NCBI GenBank assembly: GCA_964573255.1
Contig: CAZNJB010000014.1
Location: 1 to 64,000 of the forward strand
Reading direction: 5' to 3'
Length of the DNA: 64,000 bases
Origin: CAYNUJ01 sp964573255
Lineage (GTDB): Bacteria > Bacteroidota > Ignavibacteria > Ignavibacteriales > Melioribacteraceae
This document shows positions 1 through 8,231 of this stretch, piece after piece. The notes under the pieces were generated by a model. It had not been told where the DNA came from. It made no database searches and saw nothing but the letters and a program-made list of their open reading frames with translations. Within the stretch, counting starts at the first letter, position 1, and every line of letters starts with the position of its first letter. Position numbers and translations under genes: made by a program.

Positions 1-41
1 GTTTAAGTGAAAAAGTAGAAGAACTTCAGTCATTACTTTGA
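1..41 (+). CDS. C-terminal end of an unidentified gene
   Basis: Reading from base 3, twelve codons (LSEKVEELQSLL) run to a TGA at 39-41. The peptide has the charged, leucine-rich look of a coiled-coil tail, which is why it is kept as a probable 3' end of a gene starting outside the window. It converges on the minus-strand patatin gene. Nothing can be said about function, and twelve codons could be chance. Confidence 0.35.
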   Translation, partial: LSEKVEELQSLL

Positions 42-133
42 ATTGGAAAAATGTTCCAAGCTCATTATGCAAAAAGGATAAACATCAAAATAATTTAGTA
101 AGTCTGAATAACTGGAATTATAATTTTATAAAT

Positions 134-964
134 TCAAGAAATCCTTTTAATTAACTTTTCCAATTTTCTCTTTAGTTCGTCTTTCTTCGATTCAACTTGA
201 GAGTAAATTTGTTCTACTTTAGCGAATTCATGAATGCGTATATCCCTAACGTCGGTATCAATATAAATATCAGGCTTAATCCTTTTTAATTTTTCTTCAA
301 TAATGGATCTTTGAAGCATTGAGAAACCTGCAAAAAGTATTTCGTAAGCTGCGGGAATCTCTGAAAAATATTTAGACTTATTAGCCGAAGAATCGATTGC
401 TATGCAAATATCACATTCATCAATTATCAAATCGAAGGGGAGAGGATTGCTTACCCCACCGTCAATAAATATTTTTCCATTCAATTCTACCGGTGAAAAC
501 AAACCGGGTATTGCGTAACTTGCTCGTATCGATTTTAATAGATCACCTTCAGATAAAGAAACGCAAACATTTTCCCTGAAATCCGTTGCGGCAATTTTTA
601 AGGGAATTTTTAATTCTTCAAATGTGGATATTTTTAGTTTATCGCCGAGAAACTTGATAAATTTTTCACCCTTTATTAATCCGCCTTGTTTTATTTCCGG
701 ATCAATAAAGTTGAACATTTTAATGAAATCATTTCTTTTATGGATTTCCCAGAATTTATAATCCTTTTCAAAGATGATATCATTTATTGCTTCTTGTATT
801 TCAACTGCGGATAAGCCGGAAGCGTACACTGCGCCGATAATTGCGCCGATACTTGCTCCCGAAATTATAGAGGGTTTTATACCCAGTTCTTCGAATACCT
901 CTAAAAATTTAATGTGTGCAAGTCCTCTAGCTCCGCCCGCTCCTAATGAAATTCCTATTTTCAT
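134..964 (-). CDS. Patatin-like phospholipase (RssA/YchK-type)
   Basis: Predicted serine acyl-hydrolase of the bacterial patatin family, acting on phospholipid or acyl-ester substrates. Counting from a GTG at 973, the glycine-rich oxyanion motif GAGGARG is at residues 11-17, the nucleophile elbow GASIG has Ser41, and the DGG motif gives catalytic Asp171, so the Ser-Asp dyad is intact. About 277 residues is normal for the short cytoplasmic RssA-like members; there is no signal peptide. The ATG at 964 is preferred because MKIGISLGAGGARG is the usual family beginning; neither start has a clear Shine-Dalgarno. It lies beyond the terminator of the flgM unit, so it is probably not part of the flagellar regulon. 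Physiological substrate unknown. Confidence 0.9.
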   Translation of the reverse strand: MKIGISLGAGGARGLAHIKFLEVFEELGIKPSIISGASIGAIIGAVYASGLSAVEIQEAINDIIFEKDYKFWEIHKRNDFIKMFNFIDPEIKQGGLIKGEKFIKFLGDKLKISTFEELKIPLKIAATDFRENVCVSLSEGDLLKSIRASYAIPGLFSPVELNGKIFIDGGVSNPLPFDLIIDECDICIAIDSSANKSKYFSEIPAAYEILFAGFSMLQRSIIEEKLKRIKPDIYIDTDVRDIRIHEFAKVEQIYSQVESKKDELKRKLEKLIKRIS

Positions 965-1037
965 AATAACCACAATTTTGGGCGTAAATATAAATAATAA
1001 TATTCAATCATAAAATGCTATTAAATCCCTTAAATAA

Positions 1038-1061
1038 AAAAGCTCCCTTTAAGGAGCTTTT
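1038..1061 (-). terminator. Rho-independent terminator after flgM
   Basis: Perfect 9-bp stem AAAAGCTCC / GGAGCTTTT with a 6-base loop. On the minus strand it is followed by a run of T, about 30 bases past the flgM stop codon. It closes the fliS-fliD-flgM side of the cluster and separates it from the patatin gene. Confidence 0.88.
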
Positions 1062-1090
1062 GGGGAGGGTGTTGTATGAATTTAGGGTTT

Positions 1091-1351
1091 TTAATCTCCA
1101 TCATTATCGAAATCTGCTAATATTTTATCCGCTACTTTTTCAATTACCTCTTGAGTATCATATTTACCCTCAGCAATATTAGCACGAATTTCATCAAGTT
1201 TTTGTTTATTCAAAGCATTCAATTTGCTCTTTGCCTCTGGAGAAATCTGCAATTTATCTTCTATTTTCGTTTGTTGAGGCTTAGGCGTATCCTTTGCCGC
1301 TGGTTGCGGCGCCTTTACATAAGTTGAATTTGGAACGTTGTAAACTTTCAT
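1091..1351 (-). CDS. flgM: Anti-sigma-28 factor FlgM
   Basis: Small secreted inhibitor of FliA (sigma-28): it holds FliA until the hook is finished, then leaves through the flagellar exporter. 86 residues, in the family range. The N-terminal half is Pro/Lys/Gln rich and unstructured; the C-terminal half carries the FlgM helices (LQISPEAKSKLNALN, IRANIAEGKYDTQEV, IEKVADKILADF). The ATG at 1351 has GAGGTGA upstream. It has its own sigma-28-like promoter (1397-1423), giving feedback control by its target, and a terminator (1038-1061). fliA itself is at 58118-58744, about 57 kb away. An unusual 10-bp inverted repeat flanks its promoter. Confidence 0.87.
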   Translation of the reverse strand: MKVYNVPNSTYVKAPQPAAKDTPKPQQTKIEDKLQISPEAKSKLNALNKQKLDEIRANIAEGKYDTQEVIEKVADKILADFDNDGD

Positions 1352-1367
1352 TTTATCACCTCTATCT

Positions 1368-1435
1368 TTTGCACAAGCTTTTTCCCTTCAGGTATATTAT
1401 CGTAAGATAATTAAAATAGTTTAGACTTGTGCAAA
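1368..1435. repeat. 10-bp inverted repeat bracketing the flgM promoter
   Basis: TTTGCACAAG at 1368-1377 and its exact complement CTTGTGCAAA at 1426-1435, separated by 48 bases. The sigma-28 element lies between them: one arm is upstream of the -35, the other in the leader. Position suggests an operator; a long-loop hairpin ending the upstream gene is the alternative. Confidence 0.6.
1397..1423 (-). promoter_or_regulatory. Sigma-28 promoter of flgM
   Basis: Read on the minus strand: TAAA (1423-1420), exactly 15 bases, then TACGATAA (1404-1397). The FliA consensus is TAAA-N15-GCCGATAA, so only two positions differ. The same layout occurs at 4940-4966 and 26541-26567. Confidence 0.78.
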
Positions 1436-1768
1436 TTATTTTTCATAGATTGCCATCTTTTTTCTGTTTGAGCTAATCTTCAATAATTGTTTTATTTCAT
1501 TGATATTTTGTTTTCTTTGAGCAATCAGTTTATCCAGTTTTTCTTGAACGCTTCTAATTGAAGGTTCGAAAATAGGATTGAATTGTTTCAATTGATTTTC
1601 ATCATATCTCTTTTTTAACTCCTCTCTTTTTTTCTCGATGGAATTGATTAAAAATTCCAATCTGGATTTTCTACTTTCGTCTACATCATTCAATAGGTGA
1701 TTGAGTTCTTCATTTAATTGAATAAATAATGTGTTTATTCCCTGTATTTGATTCAGTAAATATTCCAT
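1436..1768 (-). CDS. Putative flagellar export chaperone (FliT/FlgN-like)
   Basis: 110 residues, almost entirely predicted helix with two long charged coiled-coil stretches (about 15-60 and 70-100) and no membrane segment or signal. It starts three bases after the fliD stop codon in the order fliS-fliD-this gene-flgM, where many bacteria keep fliT or flgN. Such chaperones are short helical proteins that keep FliD or FlgK/FlgL export-ready. The sequence itself has diverged too far for me to recognise a family signature, so the assignment rests on size, helicity and location. It could instead be a lineage-specific regulator. Confidence 0.5.
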   Translation of the reverse strand: MEYLLNQIQGINTLFIQLNEELNHLLNDVDESRKSRLEFLINSIEKKREELKKRYDENQLKQFNPIFEPSIRSVQEKLDKLIAQRKQNINEIKQLLKISSNRKKMAIYEK

Positions 1769-1771
1769 AAA

Positions 1772-3556
1772 TTAAAAGAATCCTCCTCCTATAGAATTCA
1801 TAAAACTTTGAGAGCTTAGTAAAATGATTAATTGATTTTGCATTTGCTCATATTTCTTTCTTAAATTTTCCGAACTCTTATCAATTGATTTTTGTATACT
1901 TTCAATTCTATCATTCAGATAGGTAACATTACTGTCGTAAGAATCTTGTCTGTTTGTGATGTAACCCGCCGATCCTAAATAGGGATCAATCAAGTCATAT
2001 AAGCTATTGGCAATTCCATTAGAGGAATTGAATAAACTTTCTAATTCATCGTTTTTATTTTTAATTGCATCTTCCAATGCGGTATCGTCACTAATGGTAA
2101 GTCCAACATCTGTACTAAAGGTAATACCAACTTCTGCTAAAGAGTCGATAGCTCCACTTGGTAATCCTGAAACCGTGCCGTAAGCGGTGTTTGTCATTTT
2201 GGTTCTCAATGTAGAAGTGAGAGGATCGCCAATGAATGGTCCTCTAACGCCGTTATCTGAGAGACTGTTATTTTTTATGTAGGAATAGACATCATTGAAT
2301 TTATCGATGAAATCTTGCAGCTTTTCTTTTATTTTAGTTATGTCTGCATCCACACCTACAACAACATCATTATCGGTTGATTGCATTACGGATTTCAATT
2401 CAAAAGTTACTCCCGTAGCCAAATCACTGATGGTGTTTGAATTTCTCTGTACCGAAACACCATTGAAAGTAATTTTAGCATTTAATTTATTACCAGAAGA
2501 GGTAGTATCGGCATACAGAAAACCCGGAGTATCCGGAGAAGTTGATTGATCGTAAGTTGGACGGGAAGTACCAAGATTAAGTCCTAATACATTAAGTGCT
2601 GTACCCGATGTATCCGATAATGATTTAATTCTATAATCTAAACCGGAATTTTTTGATGTAATGGAAAATTGCGAACTCCCGGTAGCAGGGGAATAAACAG
2701 AAGCGGAAACAATACCGGATGCTGCTTTTTCCTTTGTTGCACTTATATTAAGATCGGAAACTAAATCGAAGCCGGAATTATGAGTAATGGAAATATAATT
2801 ATTTGTATTATCGACTGTTAATTTTAATTGGAATGAACTTCCTGAAGTAACTTTTTCTGCTGTTACTCCGTCAACATCAGCATTTATTGAGCTGACTAAG
2901 CGATCGATTAAATCTTCATAAGTCCCACCGCCGCTGTCCGAAATAGTAGTAGTAGTCCCATTGATATCAATATCGAATGAAGTGCTACCGCCGGAATAAG
3001 TTCCGCTTTTGGCAGTAGAAGTGATAATTGCTTTGTCGGAATTAATGGCATCTCGAATAGCTTCCATTACCTCTTCGTTGGTATCCGCAGTATTTAAATC
3101 AACTTCTACGTTTGCAGTATATTCACCGGTTGATCCGTCACCGGTTTTTATTTGGAATTTATAAGTACCGTCTGTAATGCCTAATGAATTTGCTGAAGTT
3201 GAGGAAGTATCGATATCTTTTGAAATGACTATATCGCTTTTCGCAAGTTGGGTAACGCGCAAGTTATATGTGCCTATGCCTGCAGATGTAGTGGCAGAGG
3301 CTTTTACAAAACTTTCATCCGAACTGGAAGCTGTTTTATACAAAAATTCAGAAGAGCTTCCGGTTTGTTTAAAATTGTATAAAACAGTCTTGAAAGAATC
3401 TAATTTAGAACTGAGTGAGCTATAAGCGGAGGATTTGTTTTTATAGGCAGACTTCTGCTTCTCCAAAGGAGATATTCTTCTTTGGCGCTGAACAGTCTCA
3501 TATTGATTTATGAGGGAATTAATTCCTGATGTTGTTAATAAACTACCGTCAATCAT
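1772..3556 (-). CDS. fliD: Flagellar filament cap protein FliD
   Basis: Filament cap (hook-associated protein 2) that folds exported flagellin at the tip. 594 residues. The N-terminal D0/D1 region shows LLTTSGINSLINQYETVQRQ and a coiled coil; the middle is a Ser/Thr/Gly-rich beta domain (about 80-400); the C-terminal coiled coil is at about 545-585 and ends GGGFF. The stop of fliS and start of fliD overlap by four bases, so the two are translationally coupled. No cysteine is visible, usual for exported axial proteins. Family well supported by both termini and by context. Confidence 0.9.
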   Translation of the reverse strand: MIDGSLLTTSGINSLINQYETVQRQRRISPLEKQKSAYKNKSSAYSSLSSKLDSFKTVLYNFKQTGSSSEFLYKTASSSDESFVKASATTSAGIGTYNLRVTQLAKSDIVISKDIDTSSTSANSLGITDGTYKFQIKTGDGSTGEYTANVEVDLNTADTNEEVMEAIRDAINSDKAIITSTAKSGTYSGGSTSFDIDINGTTTTISDSGGGTYEDLIDRLVSSINADVDGVTAEKVTSGSSFQLKLTVDNTNNYISITHNSGFDLVSDLNISATKEKAASGIVSASVYSPATGSSQFSITSKNSGLDYRIKSLSDTSGTALNVLGLNLGTSRPTYDQSTSPDTPGFLYADTTSSGNKLNAKITFNGVSVQRNSNTISDLATGVTFELKSVMQSTDNDVVVGVDADITKIKEKLQDFIDKFNDVYSYIKNNSLSDNGVRGPFIGDPLTSTLRTKMTNTAYGTVSGLPSGAIDSLAEVGITFSTDVGLTISDDTALEDAIKNKNDELESLFNSSNGIANSLYDLIDPYLGSAGYITNRQDSYDSNVTYLNDRIESIQKSIDKSSENLRKKYEQMQNQLIILLSSQSFMNSIGGGFF

Positions 3557-3903
3557 TCTTTATTTTTTAATTTGTTAAATGCTTCAACCCAGGATTCTTT
3601 TAGTTCGGATAAAATTTTATATACTATATCGTAATCCTTTGCACGCATTTGTTCTTGGCAAAATTTGTAGAGTTTCAGCAGACCGATAGAAATTTCTTTA
3701 GTTTCCTCTGATTCAAAATTTAGTGCATTGATGAGTTCTTGAATTGCTCTATTTGCTTTTTCTAAGTTATGACGCTGAACCTGCGCAATAGCAAAATCAT
3801 ATACTTTTAATAGGAGTTTTTCCGGAGTAGCGTCAATAATTTCTTTTACTAAATATTGATTTACATTATTGAAATGTCTTGCTGCTGAATATCTACCGTA
3901 CAT
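3553..3903 (-). CDS. fliS: Flagellin export chaperone FliS
   Basis: Cytoplasmic chaperone that binds the C-terminal helices of flagellin before export and may antagonise FlgM. 116 residues. It has the family N-terminus with Tyr-rich start and the conserved ATPEKLLLKVYDFAIAQ block (residues 25-41), followed by a helical bundle. GGAGAA lies 6 bases before the ATG. It is downstream of a flagellin gene across a strong hairpin (3930-3955), so transcription probably continues from the sigma-28 promoter at 4940-4966 by partial read-through. Confidence 0.92.
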   Translation of the reverse strand: MYGRYSAARHFNNVNQYLVKEIIDATPEKLLLKVYDFAIAQVQRHNLEKANRAIQELINALNFESEETKEISIGLLKLYKFCQEQMRAKDYDIVYKILSELKESWVEAFNKLKNKE

Positions 3904-3929
3904 TATTTTTCTCCATTAATGAATAAAAC

Positions 3930-3955
3930 TACCCCGGGGTAAACCCCCGGGGGTA
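3930..3955 (-). terminator. G+C-rich hairpin between flagellin and fliS
   Basis: TACCCCGGGG pairs with CCCCGGGGGTA around a 5-base loop, a 10-bp stem with one bulged G. On the minus strand it follows the flagellin stop by about 10 bases and precedes the T-rich stretch TAGTTTTATT. Likely a partial terminator or 3'-end stabiliser that keeps flagellin mRNA abundant relative to fliS-fliD. Confidence 0.7.
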
Positions 3956-3964
3956 AAAGTTAAA

Positions 3965-4861
3965 TTAACCGAATAATGAAAGAACTTGTTGTGGCGCAAA
4001 GTTAGCCTGAGCGAGCATCGAAGTAGATACTTGAGCGCTTATAGAGTATTTAGTAGCGCTTAATTGTTCGAGAGCCATATCGGCATCGAATAATCTACTG
4101 TAGCTCGATTGTGAATTTGCAATTGCAGAAGTTAAGAAATTATCTTTCAGGTCTAATCTTTGCTGGAAGTTACCAACTTTAGAAAGCGCGCCGTCAATTG
4201 CATTTTCGAATGTATTGAGGTAAGCGCTCAAACTTCCAATTGCGGCTGAAGTAGTTCCAACATTAGCCAGTTGAGTAATAGCATTATGCACCGAAGAGCT
4301 AATACCAGAAAGCGTGAAACTTGCATTAGTTACGGTAAAAGTACCGCTGAGCGTTCCACTGGATGAAGCCATATAGTTTACATCCAATTTGTCTGAAGCA
4401 TCAGCGCCGGTTTGGAAACTGAATGTTGTTCCACTGCTCATTGCACTAGAAGATACCAATAATTTAGTGTTGTTAAATTTGGTTGTAGCAAATATGTTCG
4501 CCATTTCTTTTGCCAATGCTTGTATATCGCCGGACACCTTAGAGTTATCCGAAGCCGGGTTACTCGAATCGGCAACTTTGGAGCGAATTTGCGTTACAAG
4601 ATCTTTAATTGATATCAACTGTGTTTCAGCAGTAGAAAGCATGTCTTTCGCTGAACCAACATTGTTTTGCGCAGACTGCATCAATTTAATTTTTTGATCC
4701 AGTGATTTACCTACGGCAAATCCGGAAGTATCATCGCCTACAGAATTAATTCTTTTCTGTGTGGCGAGTTTTAATTGTGCTTTTGCTGCTTTCGCATTAA
4801 CTGCTTTTAATGCGTTGTAAGCCTTAATGGCTCCAATGTTTGTGTTGATTCTAAAGGACAT
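3965..4861 (-). CDS. fliC: Flagellin (second copy, sigma-28 driven)
   Basis: Filament subunit. The N-terminal D0/D1 helices begin SFRINTNIGAIKAYNALK and the C-terminal D0 helix ends SMLAQANFAPQQVLSLFG; the exposed middle domain is only about 60-70 residues, giving a compact 298-residue flagellin. The ATG at 4861 is chosen over one 36 bases upstream because AAGGAGG sits 8 bases before it and the protein then starts at the universal flagellin N-terminus. Closely similar to the neighbour at 5123-6025. A sigma-28-type promoter (4940-4966) lies upstream. Ser/Thr in the middle domain are plausible glycosylation sites, inferred from the adjacent glycosylation locus. Confidence 0.95.
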   Translation of the reverse strand: MSFRINTNIGAIKAYNALKAVNAKAAKAQLKLATQKRINSVGDDTSGFAVGKSLDQKIKLMQSAQNNVGSAKDMLSTAETQLISIKDLVTQIRSKVADSSNPASDNSKVSGDIQALAKEMANIFATTKFNNTKLLVSSSAMSSGTTFSFQTGADASDKLDVNYMASSSGTLSGTFTVTNASFTLSGISSSVHNAITQLANVGTTSAAIGSLSAYLNTFENAIDGALSKVGNFQQRLDLKDNFLTSAIANSQSSYSRLFDADMALEQLSATKYSISAQVSTSMLAQANFAPQQVLSLFG

Positions 4862-4939
4862 TTTGTACCTCCTTGTTTTATTTTTTAATTCAGTCAAACT
4901 TCCTTGTTCGACTACCAGTTAATTATGTTTTCACAATAA

Positions 4940-4966
4940 TAATCGTACGTTGGTTATGAAAGTTTA
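4940..4966 (-). promoter_or_regulatory. Sigma-28 promoter of the second flagellin gene
   Basis: Minus strand: TAAA (4966-4963), 15 bases, TACGATTA (4947-4940). It differs from the FliA -10 consensus GCCGATAA at three positions but keeps CGAT and exact spacing. It would give a leader of about 70 bases. Confidence 0.72.
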
Positions 4967-5069
4967 TACCATTCTGAAAAAAAATATATTATTTCTTTAA
5001 AGTGGCGCGCTAACAACGAAGTATATATTTGTTAAAAGTAGGGAACTTGAGGCGTTATTTTAAAATAAA

Positions 5070-5098
5070 TAATCCGGTCCATCGTGAAGACCGGATTA
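5070..5098 (-). terminator. Terminator after the first flagellin gene
   Basis: Perfect 10-bp stem TAATCCGGTC / GACCGGATTA with a 9-base loop, 25 bases past the stop codon of the flagellin at 5123-6025, followed on the minus strand by the T-rich ATTTATTTT. It separates the two flagellin transcripts. Confidence 0.85.
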
Positions 5099-5122
5099 TA
5101 AAGGGTAGGCGTTAGATACCTT

Positions 5123-6025
5123 CTAACCAAACAAGCTCAAAATATTTTGAGGCGCTAGGTTAGCTTGTGCAAGCATTGAAGTTGCAACTTGACCGCTAAT
5201 TTGTCCTTTAGTTGCATTTAATTGTTCTAATGCCATATCGGCATCAAACAATCTGCTGTATGAAGATTGTGAGTTTGCAATAGCTGAAGTTAAGAAATTA
5301 TCTTTGACGTCCAATCGTTGAACATAATTACCAATTTTAGATAAAGAGCCGTCAACTGCATTTTCGAAAGTAGAAAGATAAGAACTCAAACTACTGATAG
5401 CTGATGATGTTGTTCCCACGTTAACTAATTGAGTTATTGCGTCGCTTACGGCTTTGCTTACGCCTGATAAAGTGAAATCGCTTGCTGAGACTGAGAATGT
5501 TCCGCTTAATGTACCGCTCGAAGACTCCATATAATCTACATCTAATTTATCGGTTGAATCTGCGCCGGTTTGGAAACTAAATGTGGTGCCATTGCTCATA
5601 GCGCCTGTGGAAACCAACAACTTTGTATTGTTGAATTTAGTTGTATTGAAAATATTAGCTAATTCCTTCGCTAAAGATTTTATATCATTCGAAATCTTTT
5701 CCGAATCGGCTGCCGCATTTGTAGCGTCAGCTATTTTGGCGCGTATAGCAGTTACCAAATCTTTTACGCTAACTAACTGAGTTTCTGCAGTCGAAAGCAT
5801 ATCTTTAGCCGAACCGATATTGTTCTGTGCGGCTTTCATTAATTGAATTTTTTGATCCAGAGATTTACCAACTGCAAAACCTGATGTATCATCGGCTACC
5901 GAGTTGATTCTTCTCTGTGTAGATAATTTCAACTGCGCTTTGGCAGCTTTGTCGGTAACGGTCTTCAAAGCATTATATGCTTTCAAAGCCCCGATGTTCG
6001 TGTTAATCCTAAACGCGGACGACAT
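5123..6025 (-). CDS. fliC: Flagellin (first copy, in the glycosyltransferase operon)
   Basis: Filament subunit of 300 residues starting SSAFRINTNIGALKAYNALK and ending SMLAQANLAPQNILSLFG, with the same short middle domain as its paralogue. It follows the glycosyltransferase at 6043-8106 with only 17 bases between, AAGGAGG placed 8 bases before ATG, and no recognisable sigma-28 element in that gap or the end of the upstream gene. It therefore seems to be transcribed with the glycosyltransferase from a sigma-54-like site near 8134, unlike the second flagellin. A terminator (5070-5098) follows it. Confidence 0.95.
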   Translation of the reverse strand: MSSAFRINTNIGALKAYNALKTVTDKAAKAQLKLSTQRRINSVADDTSGFAVGKSLDQKIQLMKAAQNNIGSAKDMLSTAETQLVSVKDLVTAIRAKIADATNAAADSEKISNDIKSLAKELANIFNTTKFNNTKLLVSTGAMSNGTTFSFQTGADSTDKLDVDYMESSSGTLSGTFSVSASDFTLSGVSKAVSDAITQLVNVGTTSSAISSLSSYLSTFENAVDGSLSKIGNYVQRLDVKDNFLTSAIANSQSSYSRLFDADMALEQLNATKGQISGQVATSMLAQANLAPQNILSLFG

Positions 6026-6042
6026 AATTACCTCCTTGTAAG

Positions 6043-8106
6043 TTATATAACCTGTTGTTTATTTTTTCCTATGTTCGATAATTCTTCAATATTTATTTTA
6101 TGATCCGGCGCTATTCTTTCTATTATAGTTAAGTATTTTAAAGCGTCGGCTAAATTATTGTTGCGTGTATGTAGCTTCGCAATTAATTCAAGCGAAGGGA
6201 TATGATCAGGATAAGCATTAATGATTATTTCTAACTGTTTAATTGCTTCATTTATATTGTCTTTAACAATTTGATTTATAATCTCCAGTTGTTTGTCAAC
6301 CCATAAACTGACTAACAAATATTTATTGTCTGTAAGAGAAGAGATAGATTTCCATTTCTTTAAGAAATATTGGCGGTTTCGTATCATAATGTCATTAGCT
6401 TTTTCTTTTCTATCGTAATATTCAATGAATCTATCTAATCTTCCGATAGTTCCGCCCCATTCGTGGTTGTAAGCAGTTGTAGGTACAGCGTATAACTTTA
6501 AGCCTGCTAATTTACATTGAAGCGCAATATCCCATTCTTCCGAATAACAGGGAGTATAGGCATTATCAAAATGTAATACCGAACTGTTAAATAGTTCCGT
6601 TTTGACAGCGAAGAAAAATCCGGATACTTCATCTACTTCAATCGGTTCATTAAATTCCCCTTTACCAAAATATTTTATTACTTCCATCTTCTCGTAGTTT
6701 ATGTAACTACCTTGCGGTCCAACAATAGCCGCCATAGGTAATTTTTCAAGAGCATTCTCAAGCGCATAAACCGATTCAGGTTTAATCTGTAAATCGGAGT
6801 TGAGTATAAAAGCAGTTTTTGCTCTTGCAATGTTCAAGCCAATATTCCAAGCTCTGGCAACGCCAACGTTTTTTTTGATTGTCGCAAATTGGTCGATTCT
6901 GGGATGGTCCTTCAATTCTTCATAAACTTCTATTGAATTGAAGATTACAATTACTTCGCCGTCAATTTTATCAAGATCGTCTAGCAATGTTTTAATATTA
7001 AAATCGCTGAATGGCGAGTAATCCAAAACCGGTATTATGAAACTTCTCTCGGGGAGATCACTGTTTTTGTTTATAATCGACGGGGAGGGGATAGAGGTTT
7101 TAAGATTATTTATCGAAAGTTCCCGCCATTCCAGCGGTGTTCTTGTTGTTGATTTAATTCCTGTAATTACATCTAATAGTTCTTCTACTCTGTGCAAATA
7201 TGTATGAGCGTTTAATATTATTTCTCTTCCTCTTGCTGCGATTCTTTCTCTTTCGTCTTCGTGCTCTAAATAATATTTAACTTTTTCAATTATGTTTTCG
7301 TCATCATAAAGAACATAATCTTCGCCATCTATAAACATTTCCGTCTGACCGTTGCCTTCTGTTTTATCGGTCAGTAATAAAGAACCGGTAGACATTGCCT
7401 CGAAGACTCTCATATTCAAATCGTTTTTAATTGCATTGTTAAAAACGATTTTAGATTGGGAGAAGTGAGTGGCCATATCTTCGAGGAAGCAACGTCTGAA
7501 ATTTACCGGAAAATGTTGATTGATTAATTCGAGCAGTTTTCTTCTTCTTTCATGAACCGGTGAACTAATAGAACCAACAAAACCAACGTCATACAATTTT
7601 ATATTAGATTTCGGAGAGTGGATTTCAGGATCTGCCCCTAACGGCAACCAGAAAATATTTTCGTGTACGTGCTCTTTGAAAACGTCAATATATTCCTTCT
7701 GTGCTATAAAAACATAATCATAATTTTTTGCCCATTGCAAGTGATGCTGTAAATTCATATGAGAATCTATGAGATAACAAGCTGTAGGGCAGTTTAGTTT
7801 ATCAATGTTTTTGGGGGAATAACCGAATACAGATTCCACCCACAGATAAATATCCGGGTAATATTCGGAGGAAATTTGCTTCTTTATTTCATACAGTTCC
7901 GGTTCAAATCCGGTTTGAATGGTGTGTGGTTTGATAAAAGGCTTGATGTCTTTTATGTCCCAAGCATCAATTAATTGATCCGGAATATTTGGTCCTACAG
8001 TAATAACATTATATTTGGACCTTAGTGCTCTTTCAATATACGCACCTGTTGTTGCCGGATAGGAAACATAAGAGAGCCAAATATTTAAATCATTTCTGTT
8101 TTTCAT
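6043..8106 (-). CDS. Bifunctional glycosyltransferase (CgeB-like GT + GT2) with TPR tail
   Basis: 687 residues in three parts. Residues 1-320 resemble the CgeB/Glyco_trans_1_2 type of GT-B enzyme, with NMRVFEAMSTGSLLLTD and a YYLEHEDERERIAARGRE region. Residues about 350-600 are a GT-A (family 2) domain: IIPVLDYSPFSDFNI, NVGVARAWNIGLNIA, and NSDLQ in the metal-binding position. Residues 615-687 look like two TPR units. No membrane segment or signal: a cytosolic enzyme. It lies immediately before a flagellin gene with a 17-base gap, so flagellin is the obvious acceptor (inference). Donor sugars cannot be read from sequence. Confidence 0.85.
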   Translation of the reverse strand: MKNRNDLNIWLSYVSYPATTGAYIERALRSKYNVITVGPNIPDQLIDAWDIKDIKPFIKPHTIQTGFEPELYEIKKQISSEYYPDIYLWVESVFGYSPKNIDKLNCPTACYLIDSHMNLQHHLQWAKNYDYVFIAQKEYIDVFKEHVHENIFWLPLGADPEIHSPKSNIKLYDVGFVGSISSPVHERRRKLLELINQHFPVNFRRCFLEDMATHFSQSKIVFNNAIKNDLNMRVFEAMSTGSLLLTDKTEGNGQTEMFIDGEDYVLYDDENIIEKVKYYLEHEDERERIAARGREIILNAHTYLHRVEELLDVITGIKSTTRTPLEWRELSINNLKTSIPSPSIINKNSDLPERSFIIPVLDYSPFSDFNIKTLLDDLDKIDGEVIVIFNSIEVYEELKDHPRIDQFATIKKNVGVARAWNIGLNIARAKTAFILNSDLQIKPESVYALENALEKLPMAAIVGPQGSYINYEKMEVIKYFGKGEFNEPIEVDEVSGFFFAVKTELFNSSVLHFDNAYTPCYSEEWDIALQCKLAGLKLYAVPTTAYNHEWGGTIGRLDRFIEYYDRKEKANDIMIRNRQYFLKKWKSISSLTDNKYLLVSLWVDKQLEIINQIVKDNINEAIKQLEIIINAYPDHIPSLELIAKLHTRNNNLADALKYLTIIERIAPDHKINIEELSNIGKNKQQVI

Positions 8107-8133
8107 AACAAATTTTATTTATGGATATAAACT

Positions 8134-8149
8134 CTCTACTTTTGTGCCA
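8134..8149 (-). promoter_or_regulatory. Weak sigma-54-like promoter of the GT-flagellin operon
   Basis: Minus strand TGGCAC, five bases, TAGAG. The -24 half is perfect; the -12 half has TAG in place of TTG, the weakest of the seven sites. It is kept because a TTAGCCAA motif sits 71 bases upstream, as at the stronger sites. Predicted start near 8123, 17 bases before the ATG. Confidence 0.45.
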
Positions 8150-8160
8150 AAATAAATGGT

Positions 8161-8192
8161 TGTAAAAACGGCAAAAAAATGACGTTTTTACA
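8161..8192 (-). terminator. Terminator between two glycosyltransferase operons
   Basis: Perfect 10-bp inverted repeat TGTAAAAACG / CGTTTTTACA around 12 bases, about 40 bases past the stop codon of the 1255-residue enzyme, followed on the minus strand by ATTTATTTT. It fits an intrinsic terminator placed just before the next promoter. Confidence 0.68.
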
Positions 8193-8219
8193 TTTAGTGA
8201 GTTTATCCTTTGTATATTA

Positions 8220-8227
8220 TTAGCCAA
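8220..8227. promoter_or_regulatory. TTAGCCAA motif upstream of the 8134 promoter
   Basis: One of seven intergenic copies of TTAGCCAA or a one-mismatch form, each 49-82 bases upstream of a sigma-54-like site. Candidate activator binding site. Confidence 0.5.
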
Positions 8228-8231
8228 TCTG

